From positions 1-64,000 of the forward strand of contig JAZQOC010000129.1 in assembly GCA_045627645.1 (NCBI GenBank): DNA of 64,000 bases. Reading direction: 5' to 3'. Source of the stretch: Colinaster sp045627645 (GTDB lineage: Bacteria; Bacillota; Clostridia; Lachnospirales; Lachnospiraceae). The position numbers and the translations under genes were made by a program. A model generated the notes under the pieces. That model made no database searches. It was not told the origin of the DNA and worked only from the letters and a program-made list of their open reading frames with translations. Below, in pieces: positions 44,656-53,753 of the stretch (its first letter is position 1; every line of letters starts with the position of its first letter).

Positions 44656-44703
44656 AAAAAAGATGCTTCTGGAGTTTGATATACTCTGGAAACATCTTTT
44701 TTT
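44656..44703. terminator. Bidirectional terminator between converging operons
   Basis: A-rich arm AAAAAAGATG and T-rich arm CATCTTTTTTT flank an interior GAGT/ACTC stem, giving a long imperfect hairpin with A-run and T-run at opposite ends. It serves the niaR operon (plus) and could serve the XRE-aminotransferase gene (minus). Confidence 0.75.
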
Positions 44704-44764
44704 AATGTTTATGTGCTTTTTTGACGCCTTTTCTCAGTCTTCTTCACCATAATAGGCGGCTCCC

Positions 44765-46324
44765 TTAAATCTGCTTATATGTCGATAAGAAATCTCCCAT
44801 CTTATCCATGGCATCTTTAAGAACTTCAATTCTTGGAAGGTATACAACACGGAAGTGATCTGGGTCCTTCCAGTTAAAGCCTGTTCCATGAACTATAAGA
44901 ATCTTCTTGTCTCTAAGAAGATCAAGTGCAAATCTCTCATCGTTTAAGATATTGAACTTCTTAGTATCAATCTTAGGGAAGATGTAGAATGCAGCCTTTG
45001 GCTTAACTGCACTTATGCCTGGGATGTCATTTAATGCCTTATAAATAAACTCTCTCTGTTCGTAAATTCTACCACCTGGAACGATATAATCCTTTACACT
45101 CTGATGACCCCAAAGAGCTGTCTGAACAATAGACTGTGCTGGAACGTTAGAGCAAAGACGCATGTTTGAAAGCATATTAAGACCTTCAATATAATCCTTT
45201 GCAACCTTCTTATTTCCGCTGAGTACCATCCATCCGATTCTGTATCCGGCAATCATATGCGATTTAGAAAGGCCACTGAATGTTACACAGAACAAATCCG
45301 GAGCCATAGAAGCAATGGAAATATGCTCCTCTCCATCCATAACAAGTCTGTCATATATTTCATCCGAGAAAATGATTAGCTGATGTTCTCTTGCTACGTT
45401 AACAATTTCCTGAAGTACTTCCTTGGGATATAGGGCACCTGTTGGGTTATTTGGATTAATAATGACAATTGCCTTGGTGTTGGAAGTAATTTTCTTTCTG
45501 ATATCATCCATATCTGGATACCAGTCTGCCTGCTCATCACATACATAATGAACCGGTGTACCACCTGCCAACGTGACACAGGCTGTCCAAAGTGGATAGT
45601 CAGGTGCTGGAACAAGTACCTCATCTCCTGTGTTAAGCAATGCTGACATCGAAAGATTAATAAGTTCACTTACACCATTACCTGTATAAATATCATCAAC
45701 AGTAACATTAGGAAGTCCCTTAATCTGCGAATACTGCATGATCGCCTTACGTGCAGAGAAAAGACCCTTTGATGCAGAGTAACCTTCACATTCTGTGAGC
45801 TGTCTCTGCATATCATATACAACTTCATCAGGTGTTGAGAATCCAAATGGTGCTGGGTTACCGATATTGAGCTTAAGTATTCTCATACCGTTCTCTTCCA
45901 TTCTGTTTGCTTCTTCAACAACTGGTCCTCTTACATCATATAGAACATTATCTAATTTACTTGATTTTTTAAATTCTCGCATTTTATTATCCTTCTTGAT
46001 ATTTGTATTTTTTTCTAATACTTTGCTTTTAGCCTCTGTCTTACTATCAGTTTTATTATTCGTCGCGACTTTATTATCCTTCTCAGTTTTATCATCCGCT
46101 GAAGTGTTATCACCATATAACCATGCAACTTCAACCCCAAGGGCCGCGGCTAAAAACTCACCTACATTTATTCTTGGAACCGCCTTACCACTAAGGTACT
46201 GGCTCATCTGACTTTTTCCTAATTTGACCTGCGCGTCTGACGCCGCTCGAAGAACATCTACCTGTTTCATGCTCTTGTTCTTCATGGCTTGCATCAGTCT
46301 TTGTGAAAAGATTGAACTATCCAT
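44765..46324 (-). CDS. XRE helix-turn-helix fused to class I aminotransferase (AlaA-like)
   Basis: A 519-residue fusion. Residues 1-72 are a Cro/CI-type helix-turn-helix (LGKSQMSQYLSGKAVPR). A low-complexity charged linker (about 73-113) follows. Residues 114-519 are a PLP aminotransferase of the alanine/AlaA type: MREFKKSSKLDNV start, GNPAPFGF, INPNNPTGALYP, the PLP lysine in SGLSKSHMIAGYRIGW, and the C-terminal FRVVYLP carboxylate Arg. The enzyme part looks complete and active. It could make alanine from pyruvate and control its own gene. Its promoter lies among repeated GTTCAT elements. Confidence 0.85.
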   Translation of the reverse strand: MDSSIFSQRLMQAMKNKSMKQVDVLRAASDAQVKLGKSQMSQYLSGKAVPRINVGEFLAAALGVEVAWLYGDNTSADDKTEKDNKVATNNKTDSKTEAKSKVLEKNTNIKKDNKMREFKKSSKLDNVLYDVRGPVVEEANRMEENGMRILKLNIGNPAPFGFSTPDEVVYDMQRQLTECEGYSASKGLFSARKAIMQYSQIKGLPNVTVDDIYTGNGVSELINLSMSALLNTGDEVLVPAPDYPLWTACVTLAGGTPVHYVCDEQADWYPDMDDIRKKITSNTKAIVIINPNNPTGALYPKEVLQEIVNVAREHQLIIFSDEIYDRLVMDGEEHISIASMAPDLFCVTFSGLSKSHMIAGYRIGWMVLSGNKKVAKDYIEGLNMLSNMRLCSNVPAQSIVQTALWGHQSVKDYIVPGGRIYEQREFIYKALNDIPGISAVKPKAAFYIFPKIDTKKFNILNDERFALDLLRDKKILIVHGTGFNWKDPDHFRVVYLPRIEVLKDAMDKMGDFLSTYKQI

Positions 46325-46373
46325 TAATAACCTCTTGTTCTCTATAGCAATGAATCAATTGTTTCTTTTACTC

Positions 46374-46403
46374 AAAATGAACTATCCTCAATAAGTTCAT
46401 TTC
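46374..46403. promoter_or_regulatory. Dyad operator candidate just downstream of the XRE-aminotransferase promoter
   Basis: AAAATGAACT (46374-46383) and AGTTCATTTC (46394-46403) are nearly perfect inverted copies 10 bases apart, placed immediately after the predicted transcript start (near 46404). A Cro/CI-type dimer could bind here and repress. Confidence 0.5.
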
Positions 46404-46410
46404 CTTTGAT

Positions 46411-46439
46411 AGAATAGCACTAATTAAGTATAAGTTCAA
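46411..46439 (-). promoter_or_regulatory. Sigma-70 promoter of the XRE-aminotransferase gene
   Basis: Minus strand: -35 TTGAAC (46439-46434), 17-base spacer, -10 TATTCT (46416-46411) with TG two bases upstream in the spacer (TGCTATTCT). Leader of about 80 bases. Confidence 0.6.
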
Positions 46440-46445
46440 TACAAA

Positions 46446-46513
46446 AGTTCATTTTCAGAAGTAAAAGTTCATTTTTAGAAGCAAAGGTTCATTTTTAAAC
46501 TCGAGTCCATTTT
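46446..46513. repeat. 20-base periodic GTTCATTTT repeats upstream of the promoter
   Basis: AGTTCATTTT at 46446, AGTTCATTTT at 46466, GGTTCATTTT at 46486 and AGTCCATTTT at 46504: steps of 20, 20 and 18 bases, about two helical turns, so all copies face the same side of the helix. They lie just upstream of the -35 box. The same GTTCAT core recurs in the dyad at 46374-46403 and near 46434. Confidence 0.75.
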
Positions 46514-46519
46514 TCGCAT

Positions 46520-46547
46520 AAAAAAGCCCGAGTCTATGACTCAGGCT
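46520..46547 (-). terminator. Terminator after the deformylase gene
   Basis: Nine-base stem with one wobble, 46525-46533 and 46539-46547, followed on the minus strand by six T. It begins 15 bases after the deformylase stop. Confidence 0.85.
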
Positions 46548-46562
46548 TTAAATTGTCGGTTA

Positions 46563-46976
46563 TTAAATTAAGATGCCATTGCAGTGATCAATCTCATGCT
46601 GAATTATCTGAGCACTCCATCCAGTATATTTGTGCTTCTGTGGAGTAAAGTTTGTATCAAGAAATTCAACTTCAATTTCAAAATACCTTCTTGTTTCCTT
46701 TGGTGGTGTAGCAAGTGACAAACAACCTTCTGTAGTAATAAAAGGCTTTGCCTTGGCTGTAATAACAGGATTAAGCATTACTATCTGTCCCATACCAACA
46801 TTAACAGCAATAATACTCTTCTTTACACCAATCATATTGGCTGCCATACCTACACACTCCTTTGCATTAGCACGAAGTGTATCCACCAGATCCTTGATTA
46901 CTTCCTTATCAGCTTCTGTAGCTGGATCAGCTTTCTGCCCAAGAAAAATTGGATCCTTAACAATCTGTTTTACCAT
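46563..46976 (-). CDS. def: Peptide deformylase
   Basis: A 137-residue metalloenzyme removing N-formyl groups from nascent proteins. Motif 2 EGCLS (metal Cys) and motif 3 HEIDH (two metal His and catalytic Glu) are intact. Motif 1 reads GMAANMIGV instead of the standard GxGLAAxQxG, with Met for the conserved Gln; this variant occurs in Clostridial second copies and may alter activity. The protein is short (typical 150-190), ending soon after HEIDH. ATG at 46976; no strong ribosome site except AAAGGGGATAAC just upstream. Confidence 0.82.
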   Translation of the reverse strand: MVKQIVKDPIFLGQKADPATEADKEVIKDLVDTLRANAKECVGMAANMIGVKKSIIAVNVGMGQIVMLNPVITAKAKPFITTEGCLSLATPPKETRRYFEIEVEFLDTNFTPQKHKYTGWSAQIIQHEIDHCNGILI

Positions 46977-47063
46977 ATGTTATCCCCTTTACATTTAGTA
47001 AATATTCCAACATGAACATTTTAATCCAAATCTGCACATTATTCAATGCTTTATACTTTAGAA

Positions 47064-47074
47064 TTATGTTAACC
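47064..47074 (+). repeat. TTATGTTAACC motif copy in the gap upstream of deformylase
   Basis: The only copy with T at the variable position, followed by GC. It lies in the 146-base gap between deformylase and the SDR gene, where nothing else is evident. Confidence 0.8.
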
Positions 47075-47122
47075 GCACAATTCCTGTCATTAGCACATCT
47101 ATCTTATACTCTCTGTCCTTCC

Positions 47123-47866
47123 TTAGTATGGACTTTCCATCTCTTCTGCCTTTGCAACTGCTTCTTCAAGAGTCATTCCAACAAATGACTGCGCTCCAAA
47201 GCATCTGCCACTCTTCTTATCATCTATAAATGCGCCTACAACAATTCCCGGAATAGTTGATTCTGGTTTATTTGGAGCATTTGGTCCGCCAAGATCAGTC
47301 TGACACCATCCTGGATCAGCAAGATTCATTGTAACATCTGTACCCTGAAGTTTATATCCAAGGTCAATTGTCACCTTGTTAAGAGCTGCCTTTGCAGCTG
47401 AATAACCAGCCTGCTCAGCTTCAAGTGCTATTCCACTTGTTGTATTTACAATTCTTCCAAATCCTCTTTCAATCATGCCTGGAAGAAAATGATAACAAAT
47501 CTGCATTGGTGCAATTGTATTAATTGCAAAACTTATAGGGAAATCATCAAGTGGTGTATTCAAATAATCAACTCTGTAACCTATCTGAAGTCCTGCATTA
47601 TTTAAAACTACATCAACCTGTGTACCCATTTTATCAATTGTCTCAAGCATAGCATTGACCTGATCTACATCGCTCAATTCTGCTTCTACAGAATAAGCTT
47701 CCACGCCATAACCTTTGACTTCTTCAAGAAGCCCTGCTGTTCCCTCAAGCTTTCTGCTGTGAAAAATAAGATTACAGCCCTGCTTGGCCATAAATACAGC
47801 TGACAGTCTTCCTATTCCTCTGCTGGCACCAGTTATTAATACCCATTTTCCTTTTAAGTTCTTCAT
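47123..47866 (-). CDS. Short-chain dehydrogenase/reductase
   Basis: A 247-residue NAD(P)-dependent oxidoreductase. The cofactor motif is TGASRGIG, the NNAG motif is present (VLNNAGLQ), and the catalytic Ser, Tyr and Lys are in NTTSGIA and YSAAKAALNK. Substrate unknown; the arginine after TGAS suggests NADP. ATG at 47866 is chosen because GGAG lies 6 bases before it; the frame is open to 47926, which would overlap the aminopeptidase gene. Confidence 0.87.
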   Translation of the reverse strand: MKNLKGKWVLITGASRGIGRLSAVFMAKQGCNLIFHSRKLEGTAGLLEEVKGYGVEAYSVEAELSDVDQVNAMLETIDKMGTQVDVVLNNAGLQIGYRVDYLNTPLDDFPISFAINTIAPMQICYHFLPGMIERGFGRIVNTTSGIALEAEQAGYSAAKAALNKVTIDLGYKLQGTDVTMNLADPGWCQTDLGGPNAPNKPESTIPGIVVGAFIDDKKSGRCFGAQSFVGMTLEEAVAKAEEMESPY

Positions 47867-47916
47867 ATTGTTCTCCATTTCATAAATAATTTGCCCCCCG
47901 GCTAAATATCTACCCC

Positions 47917-49188
47917 TTAGTTGCAATATAAAGTTTTCATAAGTTCAACCATGTCATCAACATCCTTTGCCGCCAATGTTTCATAGCATGAATGCATCGC
48001 CAGCTGAGCTATACCTATATCTGCAGTCGATACGGGTATCTGATTGGCTGAAAGATTTCCAAGTGTTGATCCTCCTGCCATATCTGATCTGTTATGAAAT
48101 GTCTGAAGGTTTATTTTGCATTTTTTTGCAAGTTCATATGTCTTTGCAGCTGATGCACCATCAGTTGTATATTTCTGATTACCAGCAAACTTAACTACTA
48201 CACCTTTTCCAAGGACTGGTCTGTTTGTTGGATCACATTTATCCGGATAATTTGGATGAACTCCATGCGCATTGTCTGCCGAAAGCATAAAGCTGTCTGC
48301 AATAGCCCTGTGATATGCTTCTCTTCCAAGTCCCAACGCTTCCACTATTCGTTCAATTGTATCTTTTAAGAAAGTTGAACAGGCACCCTGAATTGTAGAT
48401 GAGCCTACTTCTTCATTGTCAAAGACTACGTATATATTGATTGCATCTGCCAATACAGCCTCTTCACTGCTTTTAACCATAGCAATAAGTGATGAAAATG
48501 CGCACGCCTGATCGTCCAGTCTTGGCGCAGATAAGAATTCCTGCTTAGCTCCCCAAAGCTTAGCTTTGTCACGATTATAAATATAAAGATCATGACTTAC
48601 TATTTCTTCTTTTTTTACTCCTGCTGCCTCTGCAACCAGATCCATCAGTGTAACATCTGTATCAAGAGTCATAAGAGGCAACATATCTTTCTGAATATTC
48701 CACTCATATCCCTTGTTGATATCTCTATTCATATGAATTGCAAGGCTTGGTATCATACATATATCCCGATTTATGTCAACCAATCTTGCGTCATTTTCAC
48801 CATCAACAAATACTCTTCCTGCCACAGACAATGGTCTGTCAATCCAGGTATGAAGTATGGAACCACCGTATCCTTCAACGTTTAATTTCACATAGGTGTT
48901 CTCAACTGTCATATCAGGATTATTTTTGATTTTGAACACTGGCGAATCACAATGAGATGCACATATATTGAATTTTATATTCTGAATATCCTTTGGAATA
49001 GTAAATGCGATAATCGCAGAGTCATTGCGTTCTACAAAATATTTCCCTGCTTTTTCAACTTTCCAGCATTCATTTTCCTTAAGTCTGACAAATCCATAGT
49101 CCTTCAGTACCTGCGCCTGCTTAGCTATAGAATGGTAGTTGGAAACGCATTCATTCAAATATTCCATTAGCCCATCAATATAACTCAT
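47917..49188 (-). CDS. M18 family aminopeptidase
   Basis: A 423-residue dinuclear zinc aminopeptidase (ApeB/ApeA-like), cytoplasmic. Metal and catalytic motifs: SHCDSPVFKIK, RLDDQACAFSS, VFDNEEVGSSTIQGA and SADNAHGVHPNYP. Length matches the family (about 430). It is followed by the SDR gene after 50 bases and preceded by the chemoreceptor after 37. A motif copy lies inside at 48771-48781. Confidence 0.9.
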   Translation of the reverse strand: MSYIDGLMEYLNECVSNYHSIAKQAQVLKDYGFVRLKENECWKVEKAGKYFVERNDSAIIAFTIPKDIQNIKFNICASHCDSPVFKIKNNPDMTVENTYVKLNVEGYGGSILHTWIDRPLSVAGRVFVDGENDARLVDINRDICMIPSLAIHMNRDINKGYEWNIQKDMLPLMTLDTDVTLMDLVAEAAGVKKEEIVSHDLYIYNRDKAKLWGAKQEFLSAPRLDDQACAFSSLIAMVKSSEEAVLADAINIYVVFDNEEVGSSTIQGACSTFLKDTIERIVEALGLGREAYHRAIADSFMLSADNAHGVHPNYPDKCDPTNRPVLGKGVVVKFAGNQKYTTDGASAAKTYELAKKCKINLQTFHNRSDMAGGSTLGNLSANQIPVSTADIGIAQLAMHSCYETLAAKDVDDMVELMKTLYCN

Positions 49189-49225
49189 CTTTTATAATAC
49201 CGTCCTATTTCACATTTATATCATG

Positions 49226-50569
49226 TTACACTCTAAACTTTTCTGCCTGAGAATTCAACTGTTCTGCTATCTCTGCAAGTTCTACACTCATACCTGTAAG
49301 AGTTCCAATAGCTTCATCCTGAACGTCTACGGAAGCTAAAATTTCCTGAGAGCTTGCCGCATTTTCCTGTGTTGATGCTGACAGATTATCAATCATACCG
49401 ACAATAACCTGTTTGCTTTCCATCATAAGAACATCACTTTGTGAAATATTCTGCGACTCTTCCTTAATACCATTTATCTCATCTTCAATGGCTTTGAACT
49501 TATCTCGTGTAATCTTAACGCTCTCTACCTGTTCCTTAAAGCTTTCTTCCATCTGCTCCATATTGGCAGTTGTTTCACCAGATTTCTTCAATAATTCTTT
49601 TACAATTTCACTAATCTGAGAAGTCAGTTCATTGGTCTGAATAGACAGCTGTCCAATTTCATCCGCAACAACAGCAAATCCTCTTCCTGCTTCTCCTGCA
49701 CGAGCAGATTCTATTGCTGCATTAAGAGACAAAAGATTAGTCTGACTGGCAATAGCATTTATATTTTTACTAGCTTCTTCAATTCTTACTGTCTGCTCAT
49801 TGTTCTCTTTAAGTGCCTCTTTAACCATCACAAGCTTTCTATCTGCTTCACCAGTTGTTTCAATAAGCACTCTGATTGCCTCAAGGCCCTCATCCTTAAT
49901 CTTGTCCATGTCATCAATAATCTGTTGCATCTGCTGAGACTGCTCAATATTCTCTTCTATTCTGTTAGACAGTTCCAGAGTCTCTGCAGCACCCTTTGAT
50001 GTTTCCTCTGCCTGCAGATTAGCAGCTTCACTTACACTATTCATAGAACACGAAATTTCTTTTGCAGAGGTTTTTACCTGTTCACACTGAACCTCAAGTT
50101 CTTCAGCATGCTTCAAAAGTGTTCCAGAAGACTCCTTAAGGCCAAACACAATACCTCTCAGATTGGATTTCATCTTCTCTAATTCTCTTGCTATCTTCCC
50201 CAATTCATGAGCATGTTTAACATATTTTTGAAGATACATATCATCTTCATCATTTTCCAAATTAAAATCTGCCATCTTATTAACTATGTTAGCTGATATT
50301 CTGAGTGGCTTAATAACCATTGTATTAAGCAGTAATGAAATGATAACAAGCACAATAAGTCCGATTATAATACTTATAACTGACAGCGGAATAGCTACAC
50401 CACTGTCAACCAGAAGCCTTGCCTCTGACTTTGTCATCCCACCATATTTTTGAAGTGCCTCAATCATCAATACACACGAAATAACGTTAGGTATTGAAAA
50501 CGAAATTGTTAGTATCACAAACATTATCATTGTGACTTTCTGAATTATACTTTTCTCCCTCTTCTTCAT
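49226..50569 (-). CDS. Methyl-accepting chemotaxis protein without large sensor domain
   Basis: A 447-residue receptor. Two membrane helices (about 12-33 and 54-84) are joined by only about 20 residues, so there is no extracellular ligand domain; it may sense internal or membrane state. A HAMP-like linker follows, then the long coiled coil with the conserved hairpin tip NLLSLNAAIESARAGEAGRGFAVVADEI (quoted as AGEAGRGFAVVADEI). It interacts with CheA/CheW. ATG at 50569 has AAAGGAG 8 bases before. Confidence 0.88.
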   Translation of the reverse strand: MKKREKSIIQKVTMIMFVILTISFSIPNVISCVLMIEALQKYGGMTKSEARLLVDSGVAIPLSVISIIIGLIVLVIISLLLNTMVIKPLRISANIVNKMADFNLENDEDDMYLQKYVKHAHELGKIARELEKMKSNLRGIVFGLKESSGTLLKHAEELEVQCEQVKTSAKEISCSMNSVSEAANLQAEETSKGAAETLELSNRIEENIEQSQQMQQIIDDMDKIKDEGLEAIRVLIETTGEADRKLVMVKEALKENNEQTVRIEEASKNINAIASQTNLLSLNAAIESARAGEAGRGFAVVADEIGQLSIQTNELTSQISEIVKELLKKSGETTANMEQMEESFKEQVESVKITRDKFKAIEDEINGIKEESQNISQSDVLMMESKQVIVGMIDNLSASTQENAASSQEILASVDVQDEAIGTLTGMSVELAEIAEQLNSQAEKFRV

Positions 50570-50711
50570 ATACTTTTCTCCTTTGCCAGAAATATATACA
50601 AACTATTATAAGTATATACTTTTTATACAGTTTTTACAACAAATGCCCTGTTTGTTATATGGTTTTACAGCATTATATTCAAAGTAAAGCATAAAAGAAT
50701 CCCTTTGAATC

Positions 50712-50740
50712 TTGCGCCCTATATGTAGAAATATTATAAT
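50712..50740 (+). promoter_or_regulatory. Promoter of the GH31-AraC operon
   Basis: -35 TTGCGC (50712-50717), 17-base spacer, -10 TATAAT (50735-50740); start near 50747. It rules out the in-frame start at 50712 for the GH31 gene. Confidence 0.6.
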
Positions 50741-50771
50741 AGTACTACTACAGAAAGGTATGGGTTTTACT

Positions 50772-52793
50772 ATGAAATTTGTAAATGATAACAATGCCCT
50801 TGTATTTTACAGCAAGGGTGAAATGTGCCGCATTGAATGCTGGGGAAAAGACGCATTAAGAGTACGCTCAACAATGCTTGGAAGCTTTACTGGCAATGTA
50901 TGGGCATTAACAGAAAATGTCGAGCATGAAGGTGCCAAGGTCGAGATTACACAAGAAGATCACTGGGTAGGGGATGGTACAATTGATAAGCGTGAAATTG
51001 CTTCAATCACTAATGGTCGTATCAAGGCAGTTGTAAACTTTGCAGGTATAATTCGTTTCTATAAGGATGACAAGCTTATCCTCCAGGAGTATTACCGTTC
51101 ATATGATGGTACTCTCTCCAAAGAAAGCCGCTGCTTAAAGACTATTCACCGTGAGTGGAAAGGTATCATTGGCGGTAGTGAGTATTCACTTAATCTCAAA
51201 TTTGAAAGTAATGACAATGAAAAAATATTTGGTATGGGACAGTACCAGCAGTCTTGCATGGATCTTAAGGGATGCATCTTAGAGCTCGCTCAGAGAAATT
51301 CTCAGATATCTGTTCCATTTGCAGTATCAAACCTAGGCTATGGTTTCTTATGGAACAATCCTGCTGTTGGTCAGGTTGTATTTGGTAAAAACATGACAGA
51401 ATGGATTGCTCGTTCTACTAAGGAGATGGATTACTGGATTACGGTAGCCGATACTCCAAAGAAGCTTATCGAGAACTACACTGCAGCTACAGGGCATGCA
51501 GGTCAGTTCCCTGAGGATTTGATGGGACTATGGCAGTGTAAGCTCCGCTACAGAACTCAGGATGAAGTTCTTACTGTTGCACGTCAATATCAGAAGGAAG
51601 GTATTAAGATTGATCAGATTGTAATCGATTTCTTCCACTGGACCGTTCAGGGCGATTGGAAATTTGATAAGCTCTACTGGCCAGATCCAAAGGCTATGGT
51701 TGATGAACTTCATTCAATGGGAATCAAGGTCATCGTATCTGTATGGCCTTCAGTTGATAGAAAAAGCGAAAACTTCTACCCTATGCTTGAGCAGGGCTTA
51801 TTGATAAAAACAGAACGCGGTGCTGCTCAGACGTATGATTATCAGGGTGACTGCGTTGAACTTGATGCATTTAATCCTGAAACAAGAAAATATGTATGGG
51901 AAGTATGTAAAAAGAATTACTACGATTTTGGAATAGATGCTTTCTGGCTTGATAATTCAGAACCAGACTATGGTGTATATGACTTTGAAAACTATCGTTA
52001 CTTCGCTGGTCCTGCTCTTTCTGTAAGCAACATGTATCCTCAGATGTACAGCAGAGTTTTCTACGATGAAATGAAGGATCTTGGTAAGCCAGTTGTTAAT
52101 CTTCTTCGTTGTGCATGGGCAGGTTCGCAAAAATATGGCAACGTTGTATGGTCAGGTGATGTTCCAAGTACATTTGAGGCCTTCTACGATCAGCTTCAGT
52201 GTGGTCTTAATATGGGTCTTGCTGGTATTCCATGGTGGACAACAGACGTTGGTGGTTTCATGACAGACGATGTAAACGATCCAGACTTTAGACAGCTTCT
52301 TATTCGTTGGTACCAGTTTGCTGTATATTCTGCAGTTTTACGTATGCATGGCGACAGAGGACCTTACAATATTCCACCACTTGATGACAGAGACTGGGGT
52401 GGCGGATATCTTCATACAGGTCAGCCAAATGAACTTTGGAGCTATGGTGAAGACAATTATGCAATTATGAAGAAATACTATGATATTCGTATATCTATGC
52501 ATGATTACATTAGAGATTTATATGAAGAAGCATCTGTCAATGGTTCTCCACTGATTCGTACTATGTTCTACGAATTCCCAGAGGATGAGCAGTGCTGGAA
52601 TCTTCAGGATCAGTATATGTTTGGTAGCAAATACCTTGTTGCTCCAATCTTTAAACTCAACCAGTTTGAAAGAACTGTATATCTCCCAGCCGGCAAGTGG
52701 AAACTCACTTCTACTGGCGAAGTATTTGATGGCGGATGTAATGTAACTGTAGACGCACCTATCGAATATACACCTGTATTCGAATTGGTATAA
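50772..52793 (+). CDS. GH31 alpha-xylosidase/alpha-glucosidase-type enzyme
   Basis: A 673-residue glycoside hydrolase family 31 enzyme. N-terminal beta-sandwich (1-235, including FGMGQYQQS and SNLGYGFLWNNP), then the barrel. The nucleophile is the Asp in AFWLDNSEPDYG and the acid/base the Asp in VVWSGDVPST; RMHGDRGPY follows. The SEPD context is typical of GH31 alpha-xylosidases and relatives. No signal peptide, so it acts on imported oligosaccharides. ATG at 50772 is chosen because it lies just after a good promoter. It is paired with an AraC regulator 10 bases downstream. Confidence 0.87.
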   Translation: MKFVNDNNALVFYSKGEMCRIECWGKDALRVRSTMLGSFTGNVWALTENVEHEGAKVEITQEDHWVGDGTIDKREIASITNGRIKAVVNFAGIIRFYKDDKLILQEYYRSYDGTLSKESRCLKTIHREWKGIIGGSEYSLNLKFESNDNEKIFGMGQYQQSCMDLKGCILELAQRNSQISVPFAVSNLGYGFLWNNPAVGQVVFGKNMTEWIARSTKEMDYWITVADTPKKLIENYTAATGHAGQFPEDLMGLWQCKLRYRTQDEVLTVARQYQKEGIKIDQIVIDFFHWTVQGDWKFDKLYWPDPKAMVDELHSMGIKVIVSVWPSVDRKSENFYPMLEQGLLIKTERGAAQTYDYQGDCVELDAFNPETRKYVWEVCKKNYYDFGIDAFWLDNSEPDYGVYDFENYRYFAGPALSVSNMYPQMYSRVFYDEMKDLGKPVVNLLRCAWAGSQKYGNVVWSGDVPSTFEAFYDQLQCGLNMGLAGIPWWTTDVGGFMTDDVNDPDFRQLLIRWYQFAVYSAVLRMHGDRGPYNIPPLDDRDWGGGYLHTGQPNELWSYGEDNYAIMKKYYDIRISMHDYIRDLYEEASVNGSPLIRTMFYEFPEDEQCWNLQDQYMFGSKYLVAPIFKLNQFERTVYLPAGKWKLTSTGEVFDGGCNVTVDAPIEYTPVFELV

Positions 52794-52803
52794 AGGAAAA
52801 ATA

Positions 52804-53751
52804 ATGGAAGTATCTAAGACTTTTGATTTTATGGATACAAGAGTTCTTGAAAAAATCCGTACAGAGAATGTTGATTTCTTTGACAGAAATACGGATGCCA
52901 ACCAGGAACTGGTTGATTACCTCAATGGCTCTTCTACCCGTATATGGTATAACAAAGAGAATATGGGATTTCCGCTTCACTGGCATTATGCTATTGAAAT
53001 CACTGTAGCATTGGAAGATGATTATAAGATTAAGACCCAGACAGCAGAATTCACTCTAAATCCTGGTGATATTTTAATTATTCCTGCTGGTGAACTGCAT
53101 GAAATTGAAGCTCCGACAAGTGGCAGCCGACTTATACTGTTATTTGATTTTCAGACTATTTCACAGCTCAACGGTTTTGCTGCACTTATGCCATTTTTCT
53201 CTCAGCCAGTGCATCTTAAGAGCAATGATAATTCCTCTGTATATAACCGTGTTTTAAGTCTTCTTAAACAGATTGCACGTGAATATGCAGATCAGAATCC
53301 ATTCTTTGAATTGATTATTTACGCAAGATTATTGAGTCTTCTTGTTACAATCGGCAGACAGCACAGCATAGGCTATGATGATGAAAAAGAAAGTCTTTTT
53401 GACCCTAAGCAAAATGAACTTAGCAAAAAGCTTTCTATCGCCTTCGAATATATTGACAGCCATTACATGGAAGATGTAACTCTTGAAAAGGTTGCTTCTA
53501 TCTCCGGATTCAGCAAATTCCATTTTTCAAGATTATTCAAGCAGTGTTCAGGCCAGAACTTCCACGAATACTTATGCTATAAAAGAGTTCAGGCCTCAGA
53601 AGTTTTACTTCTGAAGCCTGATATGTCAATTACTGAAATTGCATTCCACTCTGGTTTTTCATCACTGTCAACATTCAACCGTGCATTTAAAACTATTAAC
53701 CAGTGCTCTCCTACTGAGTACCGTATGTTATACCGAGTGCCTATCAAATAA
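52804..53751 (+). CDS. AraC-family regulator with cupin sensor domain
   Basis: A 315-residue transcription factor. N-terminal cupin (about 40-125; FPLHWHYAIEI, LNPGDILIIPAGELHEIE) that probably binds a sugar; C-terminal pair of helix-turn-helix motifs (VASISGFSKFHFSRLFK and ITEIAFHSGFSSLSTFNRAFK, in parts). Co-transcribed with GH31 (10-base gap, AAAGGA ribosome site), it likely controls that operon. Its end converges on the U32-like gene with only a 2-base gap and no terminator between. A 14-base near-perfect inverted repeat lies inside at 53590-53620. Confidence 0.87.
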   Translation: MEVSKTFDFMDTRVLEKIRTENVDFFDRNTDANQELVDYLNGSSTRIWYNKENMGFPLHWHYAIEITVALEDDYKIKTQTAEFTLNPGDILIIPAGELHEIEAPTSGSRLILLFDFQTISQLNGFAALMPFFSQPVHLKSNDNSSVYNRVLSLLKQIAREYADQNPFFELIIYARLLSLLVTIGRQHSIGYDDEKESLFDPKQNELSKKLSIAFEYIDSHYMEDVTLEKVASISGFSKFHFSRLFKQCSGQNFHEYLCYKRVQASEVLLLKPDMSITEIAFHSGFSSLSTFNRAFKTINQCSPTEYRMLYRVPIK

Positions 53752-53753
53752 GC

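Noticed and set aside
44709..44750. Thirteen-codon minus-strand frame after the XRE-aminotransferase gene
   Set aside because: Too short and lysine/arginine-rich without recognisable family; ends at the bidirectional terminator. Cannot be supported as a gene.
46446..46513. Regular short repeats resembling a tiny CRISPR array
   Set aside because: Repeat core is only about 10 bases with 10-base gaps, spacers are similar to each other, and no cas gene is nearby; an operator array fits better.
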